Below are positions 54,528-64,000 of a DNA stretch of 64,000 nt, piece by piece. Location of the stretch: NCBI GenBank assembly GCA_963920575.1, contig OY986966.1, positions 21,337,656 through 21,401,655 of the forward strand, written 5' to 3'. A program made the position numbers and the translations under genes. Positions within the stretch are counted from its first letter, which is position 1. Each line of letters begins with the position of its first letter. The notes below the pieces were generated by a model. The model had not been told where the DNA came from. It did no database searches and worked only from the letters and a program-made list of their open reading frames with translations. Source of the stretch: Narthecium ossifragum (lineage: Eukaryota > Streptophyta > Magnoliopsida > Dioscoreales > Nartheciaceae).

Positions 54528-57500
54528 TCAATAATATCCACTTGAGCGAGAAGATTCCGAGCCCCGTTGATAAGAGCCCCCATATGATTTCCATCCTTCA
54601 CGCCATTGACGCCTACTGTTACTTCTTTCATATTGGCTGCAGTCACTATCTGATGGGGTTTTTGGTGTACTACTTCCATTGTGCCCCTTCTTCAACATAG
54701 TCCTCACTTCTTCCTCTGCATCATATTGTAGGCGCTGGGAAAAGAATAAAAGAAATGGGTGTTATCTCGAGAGAAAAAAAGTAAAAACAGATGTAAATTG
54801 AGGGATACATGTACATCCTACAACATTAAAAAGAACTGCATTAAGAAAATGTCACGAGCCAAAAAATGAGAAGCCTTTCAATTATCATTACCGCAGATTG
54901 TAACAAATAAAACATAGTGATGCACAACAAAAGAAAATTTAAAAAGCTTGCAAAGGTAAAGCACATATTCAGGATACTGTCAAGTGTCAACTCTTTAATT
55001 ATTCGCCAATGTCCAGGCTAGATCCTTAATACCAATGAAGTTCAACTACATTCCCATATTCATGAGTCTTAAAGTACCAAGATTATTATATTCGTCCAAC
55101 ATTTCTCATTTATTCTGAAACCTAGCCAAATAAACAAATCATATCACCATAACATCCACATAGTTCTCGTAAATGCAACTTTTCCAGGAATCTTAGCCAA
55201 GTACACGCGATTTAGCTACTGGAATATTAGGATGAAAACGAATGTAGTGAAAGGCAATCTTCTGCTTCATTTCATCATTTGGCACCTAAAGAGCAAATAC
55301 TCTCCTATTCCAATGATATTACACATGTTAGGGAAAAAAAAGACCATGTAAGGTAACTCTTGGATAAAGAAACCAATGAATTCAAGCTAGCTGTACTAAG
55401 CTTTACCCAGAAGTACATTTGCATTAGCAGTCCAGGAAAAAGCACATTGTTCACCTGTTTCGTATCAGAATACTCCTATAGGTACTAGCAAAAAGTAGCA
55501 CTGTCACGTAAGACCAGGGAGCAGTGCTGCAAGGCTTTGCTAGACCTTACCTATTATAATCAAGTACAGTAAAGCTTCTAATGAAGCTTCATTTGGGCAT
55601 CAGCAGAACCCAGCTGGTCAGTCAAGATTTAAATTCTAGTGTGACAGGAAGTAGCATCTCGAAGACAATAGTAATATTCAGCAGAAAATGCTGTCGCATT
55701 GGCGGCTTTTGTGATGGATATGACTTGAAGATTTATTGCCAACCATGATCATAATCCAAAGATCTGGAAGAAGACCATATAGAAAAGGCAATCTATATAA
55801 AACTTAGGCTCTTAGCACATATTACTAGGATCTCCAAGCACCGGAATGTCATGAAAGAACACAGTTCCGAGAATGAGTGATGAGAATGCACAGAAAATGT
55901 GTCCACTATAGTGGGAACACTGGAAAAACTATGTACAAGGGTGCCTATAGGTTTCCCCTGTGATTGTTGCGTACAAAAAGCGGTATACAAGCCAATTTCT
56001 TGCAAAAAGAGCCAAGAATCACGAGCAAAGAATAAAGACAGTTACTTACCTAGGCAAAAAGATCATGATAGACAATATAATGATTTAAGTAAATAGGTTG
56101 CCATAATTGCCAATAACTTACATATGCATTTAATTAATCTTATTTCTACGGACCCACTTGCAATTGTTAAACATCATCTCCAAGTAAATTAAGTTACAAA
56201 TCCAATAATACCACAACAATGAAATTCAGTTTTTACTAGAGTCTGGCCTAAAGATTTCCAATGACCATTAGGCCTGTCTTCATAATTTTCAGGATTTGCA
56301 GAAACAAGACAAAAAAAACTAAAAAGAGCAACCAAAGTGACTTGAAGGAAGATTTTGGAATCCTAAGTATAGCAGTGTGGTACAGGCCGATTTCCACCTG
56401 CTCCTAGCTCTTTGGAGCCAATCCGACCCAGCTATCAGATACCCCTGACTCAGTCCAGAGCCAGGTTGAGTGGAGTCAAATAGAGGCAGTCCTAGTGATT
56501 CAGTTAGTAGGGTCTTTATTTTAACTATGATTAGTTGCTTATGTTGATTAGTTTGCTTGAGTTGAGTCCAAATTAGTCGGGTCAATCCAACTCCCTTCCT
56601 GCAACCAACATTAGTCATCATTGAGAACGAGAAAGTGGAGAGAAAAATTAGCTTCTACTACGGCTTACTGCAGGATTTAATGCCGGAGGTCTCATCAAAT
56701 CGAATCCACCTCCATCTCCTAAATCTATCCCCGCTGTGCCTTACCCTGTCAATAGCAATTTTTCCATACTTGATACATAGTTGCTCGGACTTACTTGAGG
56801 TCTTTTATGATGCCATAGGTGTGTCCAACAGAAGAAAAACAGGATAAATGATTGCATAATCCAGTCCGAGATCCACTTATTGCTGGTTTTGGGGAATGGG
56901 GTGCGACATGACTACCATGCTTGTTAGTGCCTAAGACAAAGAATGCCAGCAGTGCCGCAATTCTTGCTTCACAATAATATATAATCTAAGCTCAAATCTT
57001 CAAGAGTCATTACTCATAATCTACTTCAGTTTAAAGCTGCTAGCATAAGAACAATGTTTTTTGGTCTTGCTTCTCACTTGAACAATACAATTTCCATGAT
57101 ATTATTCCTCGGATTAGGAGTGAATAATTATGCATTTTAACTAAAACTTCAACTCCGAAGATGAATTTTAACTTCTGCTTCCATCCACATCTGCTAGACA
57201 GTATGAGTCACCAAACATATCATTAGCTTTTACTCCATCCCATCTGACCAATGTAAGACCAATTCTCCCTTACACCATGATTTCCATATGTAATGCCAAG
57301 TAGAACCCCGTATGTCAAAAGTTACACATAAAACTATAAGCATACCTTGGTATGATCTGAAAGTATGGTGTATGCCTCTCCAATCATCTTGAACAGTCGA
57401 TCAGCATCCATGTGCACCTCGTTAGCCAACTCCTTCCAAAGTCCATCACCAATGTTTTCACTCCTTACTAAAAATTGACCAACCTGCACTAAGATGTTCG

Positions 57501-60500
57501 TGAGGAAAACAAAGATCGTAATAGTAACCAAAAACTAACAAGAAACAGCTAGAATAACCTTGAAACTGAAGTTCAACCAACAGACTAGGAATTCTGACCT
57601 TATCTGGGTGATGCCTCAAAGCAGCTCTACGGTAAGCCTTCTTAATATCTGCTGTAGAGCTTGATGGTTCAACTCCCCTGTACACAAGCACAGAAGTAAT
57701 TAGAACTATCTGGTGAGAAAATCACCTGAAATTGAGATGCATAAACAATAGCATGAAATATTATTACGGTGCAGATGGACCAGGTTGAACTAGATGCAAG
57801 GCTGATTAGAACCAAAAACTCAACACATGGAAAACAACTCAAATGTCGTGTTGAATTCCAAAATGTAGGGGCGCCATTAGGCCCCAAGTCATATGAGCAA
57901 AGTGGCAGGCAGACCAATCAGCTTGAACCAAATGCAAAGCTGATGAGAACCAGAAAACCAGAACATGGAAAACAACAAAAATAAACTTTTCCCATTCTAA
58001 ATGTGATGGCCCCATCAATCCTAGAGTTAATGAGCAAACTTTATGAGAAAATAAAAATCACAGTAACAGACTCAAGCCCAAATTCTTGTATGTAATCACC
58101 CCACAATCCTCTCTCGTGCTTTAACTGAGAGGTCAAATAACATTAGCCTCCTTTCTGTTCATTTTAAGTACAATGGACCATATTAGTAACAGCAGAAAAC
58201 TATTGACAAACCAACTATGCTGTCCAGCCTTTGCCCATAGCCTCAGGTTCTCCCTTTACCCACAACGGAGGAACTGCATCCACCAACCAAAGGCCTATGG
58301 TTCATAATAGGCTCTCCACAAAAAAGATCCAATTTCAAGTTAACTACTTTGCTAGCCAATCATTAGGATGTTGAGGGATACCATATGATGAGGATTGAAA
58401 AGTTATCAAACCGTCATACAGGTTTAAGAGCAACCTCGAAAGCGAGGAGTAAAGGATAGGCTCGGATAATAAGGATACGATTTAAGTAAAAGCTAGCTAA
58501 GACTGATTTACAGGTTATGCATTTTCGTCACATCATTTACTGGCTTTGACTAGAGTTGATTTGATATGCTTTGGGTCAAATAATAAATGGTTGAATAGGT
58601 AACAAACATTTGCACGGCTCTTTTTCATCATTTTAGAGTAGAAATTGGACAATAACCAGCAACTATCGTGCACCTCTCTTGTCAAAAAACGGGCTAAAGC
58701 CAATCATCACTCCATTTGTTGCTTTTAAAAAATAAAACATTTATTAAGAAATCAAAATGTTTATAACTTTTTTGGTGAAGTCACTTCCTAGCTTTGTATT
58801 GAACCCTAACACATCCATGTTACCCCAAAACCATCCCAATTAATGTAAAAACAATTCCAATACCCAAATCCACAACCCCTAGTACTGCTCTTTGATTCAG
58901 TAGGAACACCTTGATAAAATAAAATTCTAGCAAAACACTGCCTTCATTCTTAAACAGACCCAAAACATGTTTTAAAAACCCAAATGAAACTGAATCCAAA
59001 TCGAATCTTACACACCAATCTACTCAAAGTAGTGACATCCATGGTTTAGGCCAAACACAATTGGGATCATTTGACTAGAAAGCATTCTAAAAGCGTCTAT
59101 CAGCAACTTCTAAAATTTCGAAGGAATTTCATCAAAGGAAGATCATCTCATCCAAACCGCGGTAACGTTTGTCCTTGAAACTTGTTTCTCACCTGATTAT
59201 TGGTTAAAAAGTTTGAATCTGCTTTATTTTTCTTTTCGAATAAAACAATCACTGCTTGCTTGACCACCATGCATTGCATCATTGCTTAATACAGTTGCAT
59301 CACTTGGATATATTGTCCCTCTAGATTGTGTTCCATTACTAAAAATGCCCAACATCTAGATAACTCCATTGCCTAAAGGCTCCCATGCTCAATTAACATG
59401 CAATATGCAAATCTAAAAATAGCTCAATGATTTGTAGGATCCTAGCGTCAATGCTGGCACTGCAACGCAAGCCTAACCATAAAATACTTGAGTCAATAAG
59501 TAAAGTGGTAATGAGGTGCACAGAAATGTGATTTTAATTTGTAGTGCATGCCGGCACATAAAGTGGTCATTGAGCATCAATAGCAGAGTAACAATCATGG
59601 ATCAGCTGCCCCTTTCCAACCCACCAAATCCTAAATTAGTTAACAATTACTCTAATAGCTGTTGGAAAGAACCAATAGACAAACATTTAGCATACTAAGC
59701 AGAAGCCGAATAGCAAAATATTGCAAGCTAACTTCGAGGACTTACAAGATCAGATACATATCCAATGAGACCCCTTTTCTGGCCTCCTCTTCTAGTGTGG
59801 AAAGTCGTACACGAGCTCGTTTTAGATCGGTGTTGATGCGTGTTGATCTTCCCAGAGTTCCAGAATGCTTATCCTTTTCTACCTGTTTCTCAATAAGAGA
59901 GATCAGCCTATGGAGATCATCGATTGCCTGACCATAGTCTCTAATCATCTCATGCAAAGTAGCCCTTCTAGAGATTGCCTGCCAAACCACAGAAGTTAAA
60001 AGTGTGTAATTACAATGGAAGAAGTTTAACATGATCTCCTCATCTCAAAAAACCTAGGGAACAGAATTTTGTTTTTCCTTTGGAACGGCATGCTTTGTCA
60101 AGGCTTTCCCCATCTTATAACCACAAAGCACTCTGTTACCTAAGTTATGTCAATATTCTGCAAACGTCCATGAGCTAGGAAGCACCGACACTTCTAGCAG
60201 AGGAGCATGTTCGTGTACGATACCATGTAGGACACGACACTCGTTAGACACTCATTAGACACTCGTCAGACACGTGTCCACACTTTCCCAGAGTGTCCTT
60301 TCTCTTTAGGTCTGTCACGTGACAAACAAACTATAGATGCAAAACAACACAACCCATGTCGTCTTGTTTGTTGGATGGAGTTTAGATACACGGGTTTAAA
60401 AGTGGCTCCCATTTTTTCCCTTCTTCCGCAATCAAAGCCCTAACCTTAAAACCTTCAGGTTCGGCAAGTTAATGCCAAATTGGTGTATTGATCGATAATG

Positions 60501-61271
60501 GCATCAATGTTTCAACCAAAAAGTATAGAAATTTTATACATTATTTAGTCATGTATCTGTCGATAAATTATTCTCGTATATATGATAGATAAAAAGTTTT
60601 TTTTTGTCCTAAGTGTCCTTGCCGTGTCGTGTCCTGCATTTTACAGAAATCGTTGTGTCGGCATGTCCGTGTCGTGCCATATCCGTGCTTCTTAGTCCAT
60701 GAGTTCCAAAAAAGAAGAATTCCAATAAGGATGCAAAATTTTAGTTAAAATGAGCTCACATATGCTAGGAGACCTGCCTTTTGGTATTAAGGGACACCAA
60801 ACCATTAAAAGAAAAGAAGTACAAAGTTGACTATATGCTGATAAAAGCAAGACATGAAAAGACCAAACTAAGAACCTAACAGAACTCAAAGAACATAGTA
60901 ATCTGAAATATGATGCAAAAAAATAATGAGTAATATAACGAGTAAAGGGAATGAATGGAACACAGTCACTCTTTCTCCAGGGTAACAACGCATATATCAC
61001 AAGTCATCTAAATAATTTTGCACGAAAAACCACCTACAAATGACTCTCTCGACAGTTTACACACCTTTGGGTAGCTAGCATCAAGAGCTATTGCAAGAGT
61101 ACAGTCTGCAATAGCATCTGTGATTTGGCCAAGGGCTTGATATGCAGCAGCACGATTGCAGAAACATATTGCTGAAAATGGGCGTGATTCGATATTACAT
61201 GCTAGCGCAGCAGTATAATGTTCTCCAGCTTCCAAATGCCTTCCTGCTTGAAATGCTTCATTTCCTGCAGC
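54528..61271 (-). CDS. TPR and DnaJ-domain co-chaperone, 3' part of gene
   Basis: Five minus-strand exons, all with GT-AG junctions: 61065-61271, 59746-59978, 57599-57677, 57346-57483 and 54528-54734. They encode 287 residues in a continuous frame. Exon 1 here carries TPR helices (GNEAFQAGRHLEAGEHYTAA, then NRAAAYQALGQITDAIADC). Exon 2 has a further TPR-like helix and a basic coiled region. Exons 3-4 carry the J-domain with HPD at 57602-57610 and, after an insertion between helices, EAYTILSD. The last exon is Ser/Arg/Tyr-rich and ends SSRSSGYY. J-domains stimulate Hsp70 ATPase and TPRs bind chaperone tails; plant proteins of this type are long, with many more TPRs upstream. The preceding exons are not visible up to 64000, so the 5' end is outside the window or behind a long intron. 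Confidence 0.88.
54735..57345 (-). other. Last intron of the TPR/DnaJ gene
   Basis: A/T-rich with no recognisable coding or clear transposon ends. Confidence 0.6.
57678..59745 (-). other. Intron of the TPR/DnaJ gene
   Basis: 2.1 kb with a short internal repeat (AGATGCAAGGCTGATTAGAACCA-like words at about 57790 and 57925, each followed by CATGGAAAACAAC). No gene seen. Confidence 0.55.
60175..60694. mobile_element. Small TIR element in an intron of the TPR/DnaJ gene
   Basis: 520 bp with ends CTAGGAAGCACCGACAC and (complement) TAAGAAGCACGGATA. The perfect 9-bp duplication GTCCATGAG flanks it (60166-60174 and 60695-60703). The interior has repeated GACACGACAC and GACACTC words. It has no coding capacity; the 9-bp duplication points to the Mutator superfamily. 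Confidence 0.85.
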
Positions 61272-61379
61272 CTGTAATAAGGGAAAAAGCTAAGAAACAC
61301 CTTTTTTCTTGAATGAATCCAACAATATATACACTACAAAAACACCAGATTAAATCATACAAGATGCTAGACTGACTAA

Positions 61380-62040
61380 TAAATGTTGCATAAATCAAGA
61401 CATCCTGTATTTACAGACCATGTAGGAAACGGCGTCCCCGTGCCCGCGTATACCAGTTTGAGGGTGAACTGTGTGTGTTCCAGTGGAACTATACAGTTTT
61501 GACCAATACGTACAGACAATATTAATAACAAAAAGGGTGTAAGGGGCAGGAAATGTAGAAATTGAAAGCAAAGGGGTGGGAAATGCGAAAAATGAAGCAA
61601 AGGAGAAAAATTGAAAGCTAAGGGGGAAGGAGGGAAAGCAGAGGAAGGAAAAGGTATTTGAAGTGAAGGAGTGAGAAAAAACTGAAGGTAAAGGGGCCGG
61701 AAAAGGGGGGGAAGGAAAGCGGGGAAAAATGCGGAAGGATGAGGATGAAGAGGAGGAACCAAGGAGCAAAGGAGGAGGAGGAGGAGGAGGAGGAGGAGGA
61801 GCAGGAGAAGCAGGAGAGGAAGAAGAAGACGACAAAGATGGAGGAGGAGATCCAAACCAGTACGGCTCTATACCGGTCTAGCACGGGGTACTGGCGGTAC
61901 GTACCATGCGAAGAAGAAGAAGATCCAAACCGACACGGCTCCGTCCCAGTCGGCAGGAGGAGTACCGGCGGTATGTAACATGCCGGCACTTAGTCAGCAC
62001 AGCGCGTACTGCCCAGCGCGGCAATCCTTGCAAGACATTA
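61380..62040. repeat. Purine-rich low-complexity region with GGA microsatellite
   Basis: About 61530-61850 is A/G-rich with a GGA run at about 61766-61801. It is followed by GGTACTGGCGGTACGTACC-like words that recur as ACCGGCGGTATGTAACATGC, typical of a decayed transposon end. The long minus-strand frames here (Leu, Ser or Pro runs) are artefacts. Confidence 0.6.
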
Positions 62041-62290
62041 AACCTTAAAAATCAAAGCTTTTAAGTTGCTCTTCACACTTTTGTTTTAGGCACATTGCTC
62101 CTAAGAGTCAAGCAGCTTCGTATTCAAGTAGCATATTGATCACTCTCACAACTTAGAGAGAGTAGAATGAAAGCAAGCAAACAACCTTCAGAATATGAAA
62201 ACTTCACTTCACATTTTACTGCAGTAAAACATATGGTTGGTTCAGCCAATAATAGGTAAAGCTAAGTCTATGCATGCAACAAAAGTATGC

Positions 62291-62690
62291 TTCAAACCAA
62301 GGCTTACTGTGCCAGTTGGCACGGACTGGCATGGTAGGCCAATATTGTGCCGGTGAGTTACTGTATGGTTGGCACTGACACATGGATTTTTCAAGCTGAC
62401 CAACAACAGCATGTGTCAGTCAGCAGGGAGTTTTAATGGTCCGATGCAGAGTTTTTAATATTACTATTCCTTTAGTAATATTTTGTCATGTTTGTTGCTT
62501 AAAGCCAATTATTTTCAATTCTAATTGTCCAAAAAACTCTTAAACCACCCAAAAAGACCAAAACAACCTATATATATATATATATATATATTGTGTGTGT
62601 GTGTCCCGGAGGGTCGCATGCTTGTATCGGACCATTAAAACTGTGTCGATCCGTGCCGTTGGCTTGGCAATCCTTGGTTGAAACCCACCA
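62291..62690. mobile_element. Probable short TIR element
   Basis: Left end TTCAAACCAAGGCTTAC and the complement of the right end (TTTCAACCAAGGATTGCC) are similar, followed by GGCACGGA in both arms. A TA/TG microsatellite lies inside (about 62568-62604). No target duplication was confirmed. Confidence 0.4.
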
Positions 62691-62894
62691 AAATGTGATG
62701 AAACAGAGAAAAATATTGAAAATGTACAATCAAATAATTTACAGTTTATTTGATGCAAGATAATTTATAGGGGTCAAACTATATTTGATAACCCCTTCCA
62801 CGTAGGCTCGACTTATAACCATCCTGCTATATATAAAAGATACAAAGATACATACATACATACAAACATATACACACAATTGTGTGTGTAGATT

Positions 62895-62895
62895 C

Positions 62896-62948
<53 letters not shown>
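62895..62948. repeat. TA and GA microsatellite
   Basis: A TA run is followed by a GA run, ending at the left end of the next TIR element. Confidence 0.9.
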
Positions 62949-62952
<4 letters not shown>

Positions 62953-63809
62953 GACGATCAGGATCAAATCATGTTATTAACCCCACTTATAGCCTATACG
63001 CTTCCCTGAGTTACGATTCCCTATTTTGCGGGGGAGGAGCGGCGGGCGGCGTCAAGGGTGAAGGAGGAGTGGGAACATGACGAAGAGGAGTCCACGGTGT
63101 TCAAGAGCAAGAAAAGCTGCCTATATCCCTATTTCATGATGAGTTTGGATCCCCTCGAAGCCTTGGTGGCAAGAGGCCTGGGGATTGTCGGCGGCGTTCA
63201 AGTAGATCAGTCATCCTCCAACATAGACTTGAAACTCACCAGACCCATCTCGTCCTTTGGCCTCAACATCCCTATCGTCCATGTTGCGCAGCATCATCCT
63301 CGGTCCCATCTTCTATCCAAACCCTGCCATTGATCCTTGAAAGCATTGATGCTTCAGAGTTTTTGGTACAAAAGGTTGATAACAGAAGAGATGGGTCTCC
63401 AGCTTTAAGCATGAAGACAATATGACGTAGTTTGAGCCTCGAGAGCATCAAAACTTTGTCTCCCCCTATTTAAGCTTTGGAGGAGAAGAAGATCCACAAG
63501 TGAAAGGTTACAGTCTCTGACCTCAAAATTCAATCTTTGGCTCAAAGAAGAGATGTTTAGATGGTGGAAAGCATCATCTGTTTTCCAGCAGAAACCCTTA
63601 ACCATATGCAGATTATATAAGATGTTAACCATGAACAACACACAAAGCATAAGGTTATATGTCGTCGGCCATTATCACCGTTGCACGAAGGATTGGGCTA
63701 CGTCGAGAAGCAGATGGATGGCCAAGAGTAGACTAGGGAATCGTAGATGAGGGAAACGTATAGGCTATAAGTGGGGTTAATAACATGATTCGATCCTGAT
63801 CGTCGAACT
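62948..63809. mobile_element. TIR element of about 860 bp with a short open frame
   Basis: About 73-bp inverted ends (starting AGTTCGACGATCAGGATC; right arm ends GATCCTGATCGTCGAACT) differ at only a few positions. They contain ATCATGTTATTAACCCCAC and GCCTATACG. No target duplication is evident because the left flank is a GA microsatellite. A 91-codon plus-strand frame (63058-63333) reads MKEEWEHDEEESTVFKS, then SSSNIDLKLTRPISSFGLN. It may be a captured gene piece, perhaps from an SBP-like gene, but that is a weak resemblance. Confidence 0.75.
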
Positions 63810-63882
63810 AGAACGGGCGCTCGGGATCACAGTTCTCTCTATAACTCTAGAGAAGAGGTTCTATGTGAATAATCCCTCTATA

Positions 63883-64000
63883 TATACATGTGTGTGCGCG
63901 CGTGCGCAAAAGGATCTAACAATGTTGCTCTAGGTATAGGTGTCCAGGACATGTGTGTGTGTGTGTGCGCACGCGCGCGCGCGCAAAAGGATCTAACAAT
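63883..64000. repeat. Tandem repeat with alternating purine-pyrimidine tracts at the window edge
   Basis: GCGCAAAAGGATCTAACAAT occurs at 63904-63923 and 63981-64000 (77-bp step), each preceded by GT/GC alternation. The array may continue past the window. Confidence 0.8.

Noticed and set aside
54271..54594. Separate minus-strand gene after the TPR/DnaJ stop
   Set aside because: It overlaps the last exon and 3' region in another frame and has no recognisable domain.
61376..61855. Long minus-strand frames with Leu, Ser and Pro runs
   Set aside because: They arise from a GGA microsatellite and purine-rich sequence; no domain.

Overview
The window is plant nuclear DNA, probably from a monocot: the beta-1,3-glucanase has a very G+C-rich coding exon, spliced housekeeping genes are plant-like, and the repeats are plant Athila-type LTR retrotransposons and Mutator-like elements (MULEs). 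The species cannot be named from the sequence. Roughly four fifths of the window is transposon-derived. A 200-base run of N (41855-42054) marks an assembly gap.

Layout. 1-6.2 kb is a nest: a G+C-rich element with many copies of TTACTTTCC, split by an LTR fragment that itself holds a solo LTR (1985-3640, TSD TTTGT) and a MULE (4139-5122, 9-bp TSD). 7.25-8.94 kb is a complete two-exon GH17 glucan endo-1,3-beta-glucosidase with a decayed array of transposon-like dyads in its promoter region. 9.13-13.22 kb is a probable Pack-MULE carrying a broken pentatricopeptide (PPR) gene fragment and a solo LTR (10989-12698, TSD GAGAT). 15.18-44.96 kb is one large MULE locus holding a broken transposase gene, an intact plant-mobile-domain (PMD) gene and a second, broken PMD gene. 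It is interrupted by a 17.5-kb composite of two related LTR retrotransposons (A, plus strand; B, minus strand; 23606-41151). 45.2-53.0 kb is a complete eight-exon eIF3 subunit e gene whose start codon lies about 270 bp from the end of the MULE. 54.5-61.3 kb, on the minus strand and convergent with eIF3e, is the 3' part of a TPR/DnaJ co-chaperone gene whose 5' exons lie outside or could not be found. 61.3-64 kb holds small TIR elements and simple repeats.

Three signals stand out. First, pairs of the palindrome GATCGATC, usually with starts exactly 22 bp apart, occur about 40 times in the window. In four LTR types the nearest pair sits 64-65 bp upstream of the TATA box, which looks like a shared retrotransposon promoter module. 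Second, a different dyad, CGGTA-N6-TACCG, clusters before each gene of the MULE, and a degenerate array with the same 6-bp spacer and about 35-bp period lies upstream of the glucanase gene. Third, the A/B composite is bounded by the same 5-bp duplication (AGGAG) although its two outer ends belong to different elements in opposite orientation, as if two retrotransposon DNAs were joined before or during one integration.

The functional host genes are the glucanase (apoplastic, defence or wall turnover), eIF3e (translation initiation) and the TPR/DnaJ co-chaperone. They are ordinary neighbours without an evident joint role.
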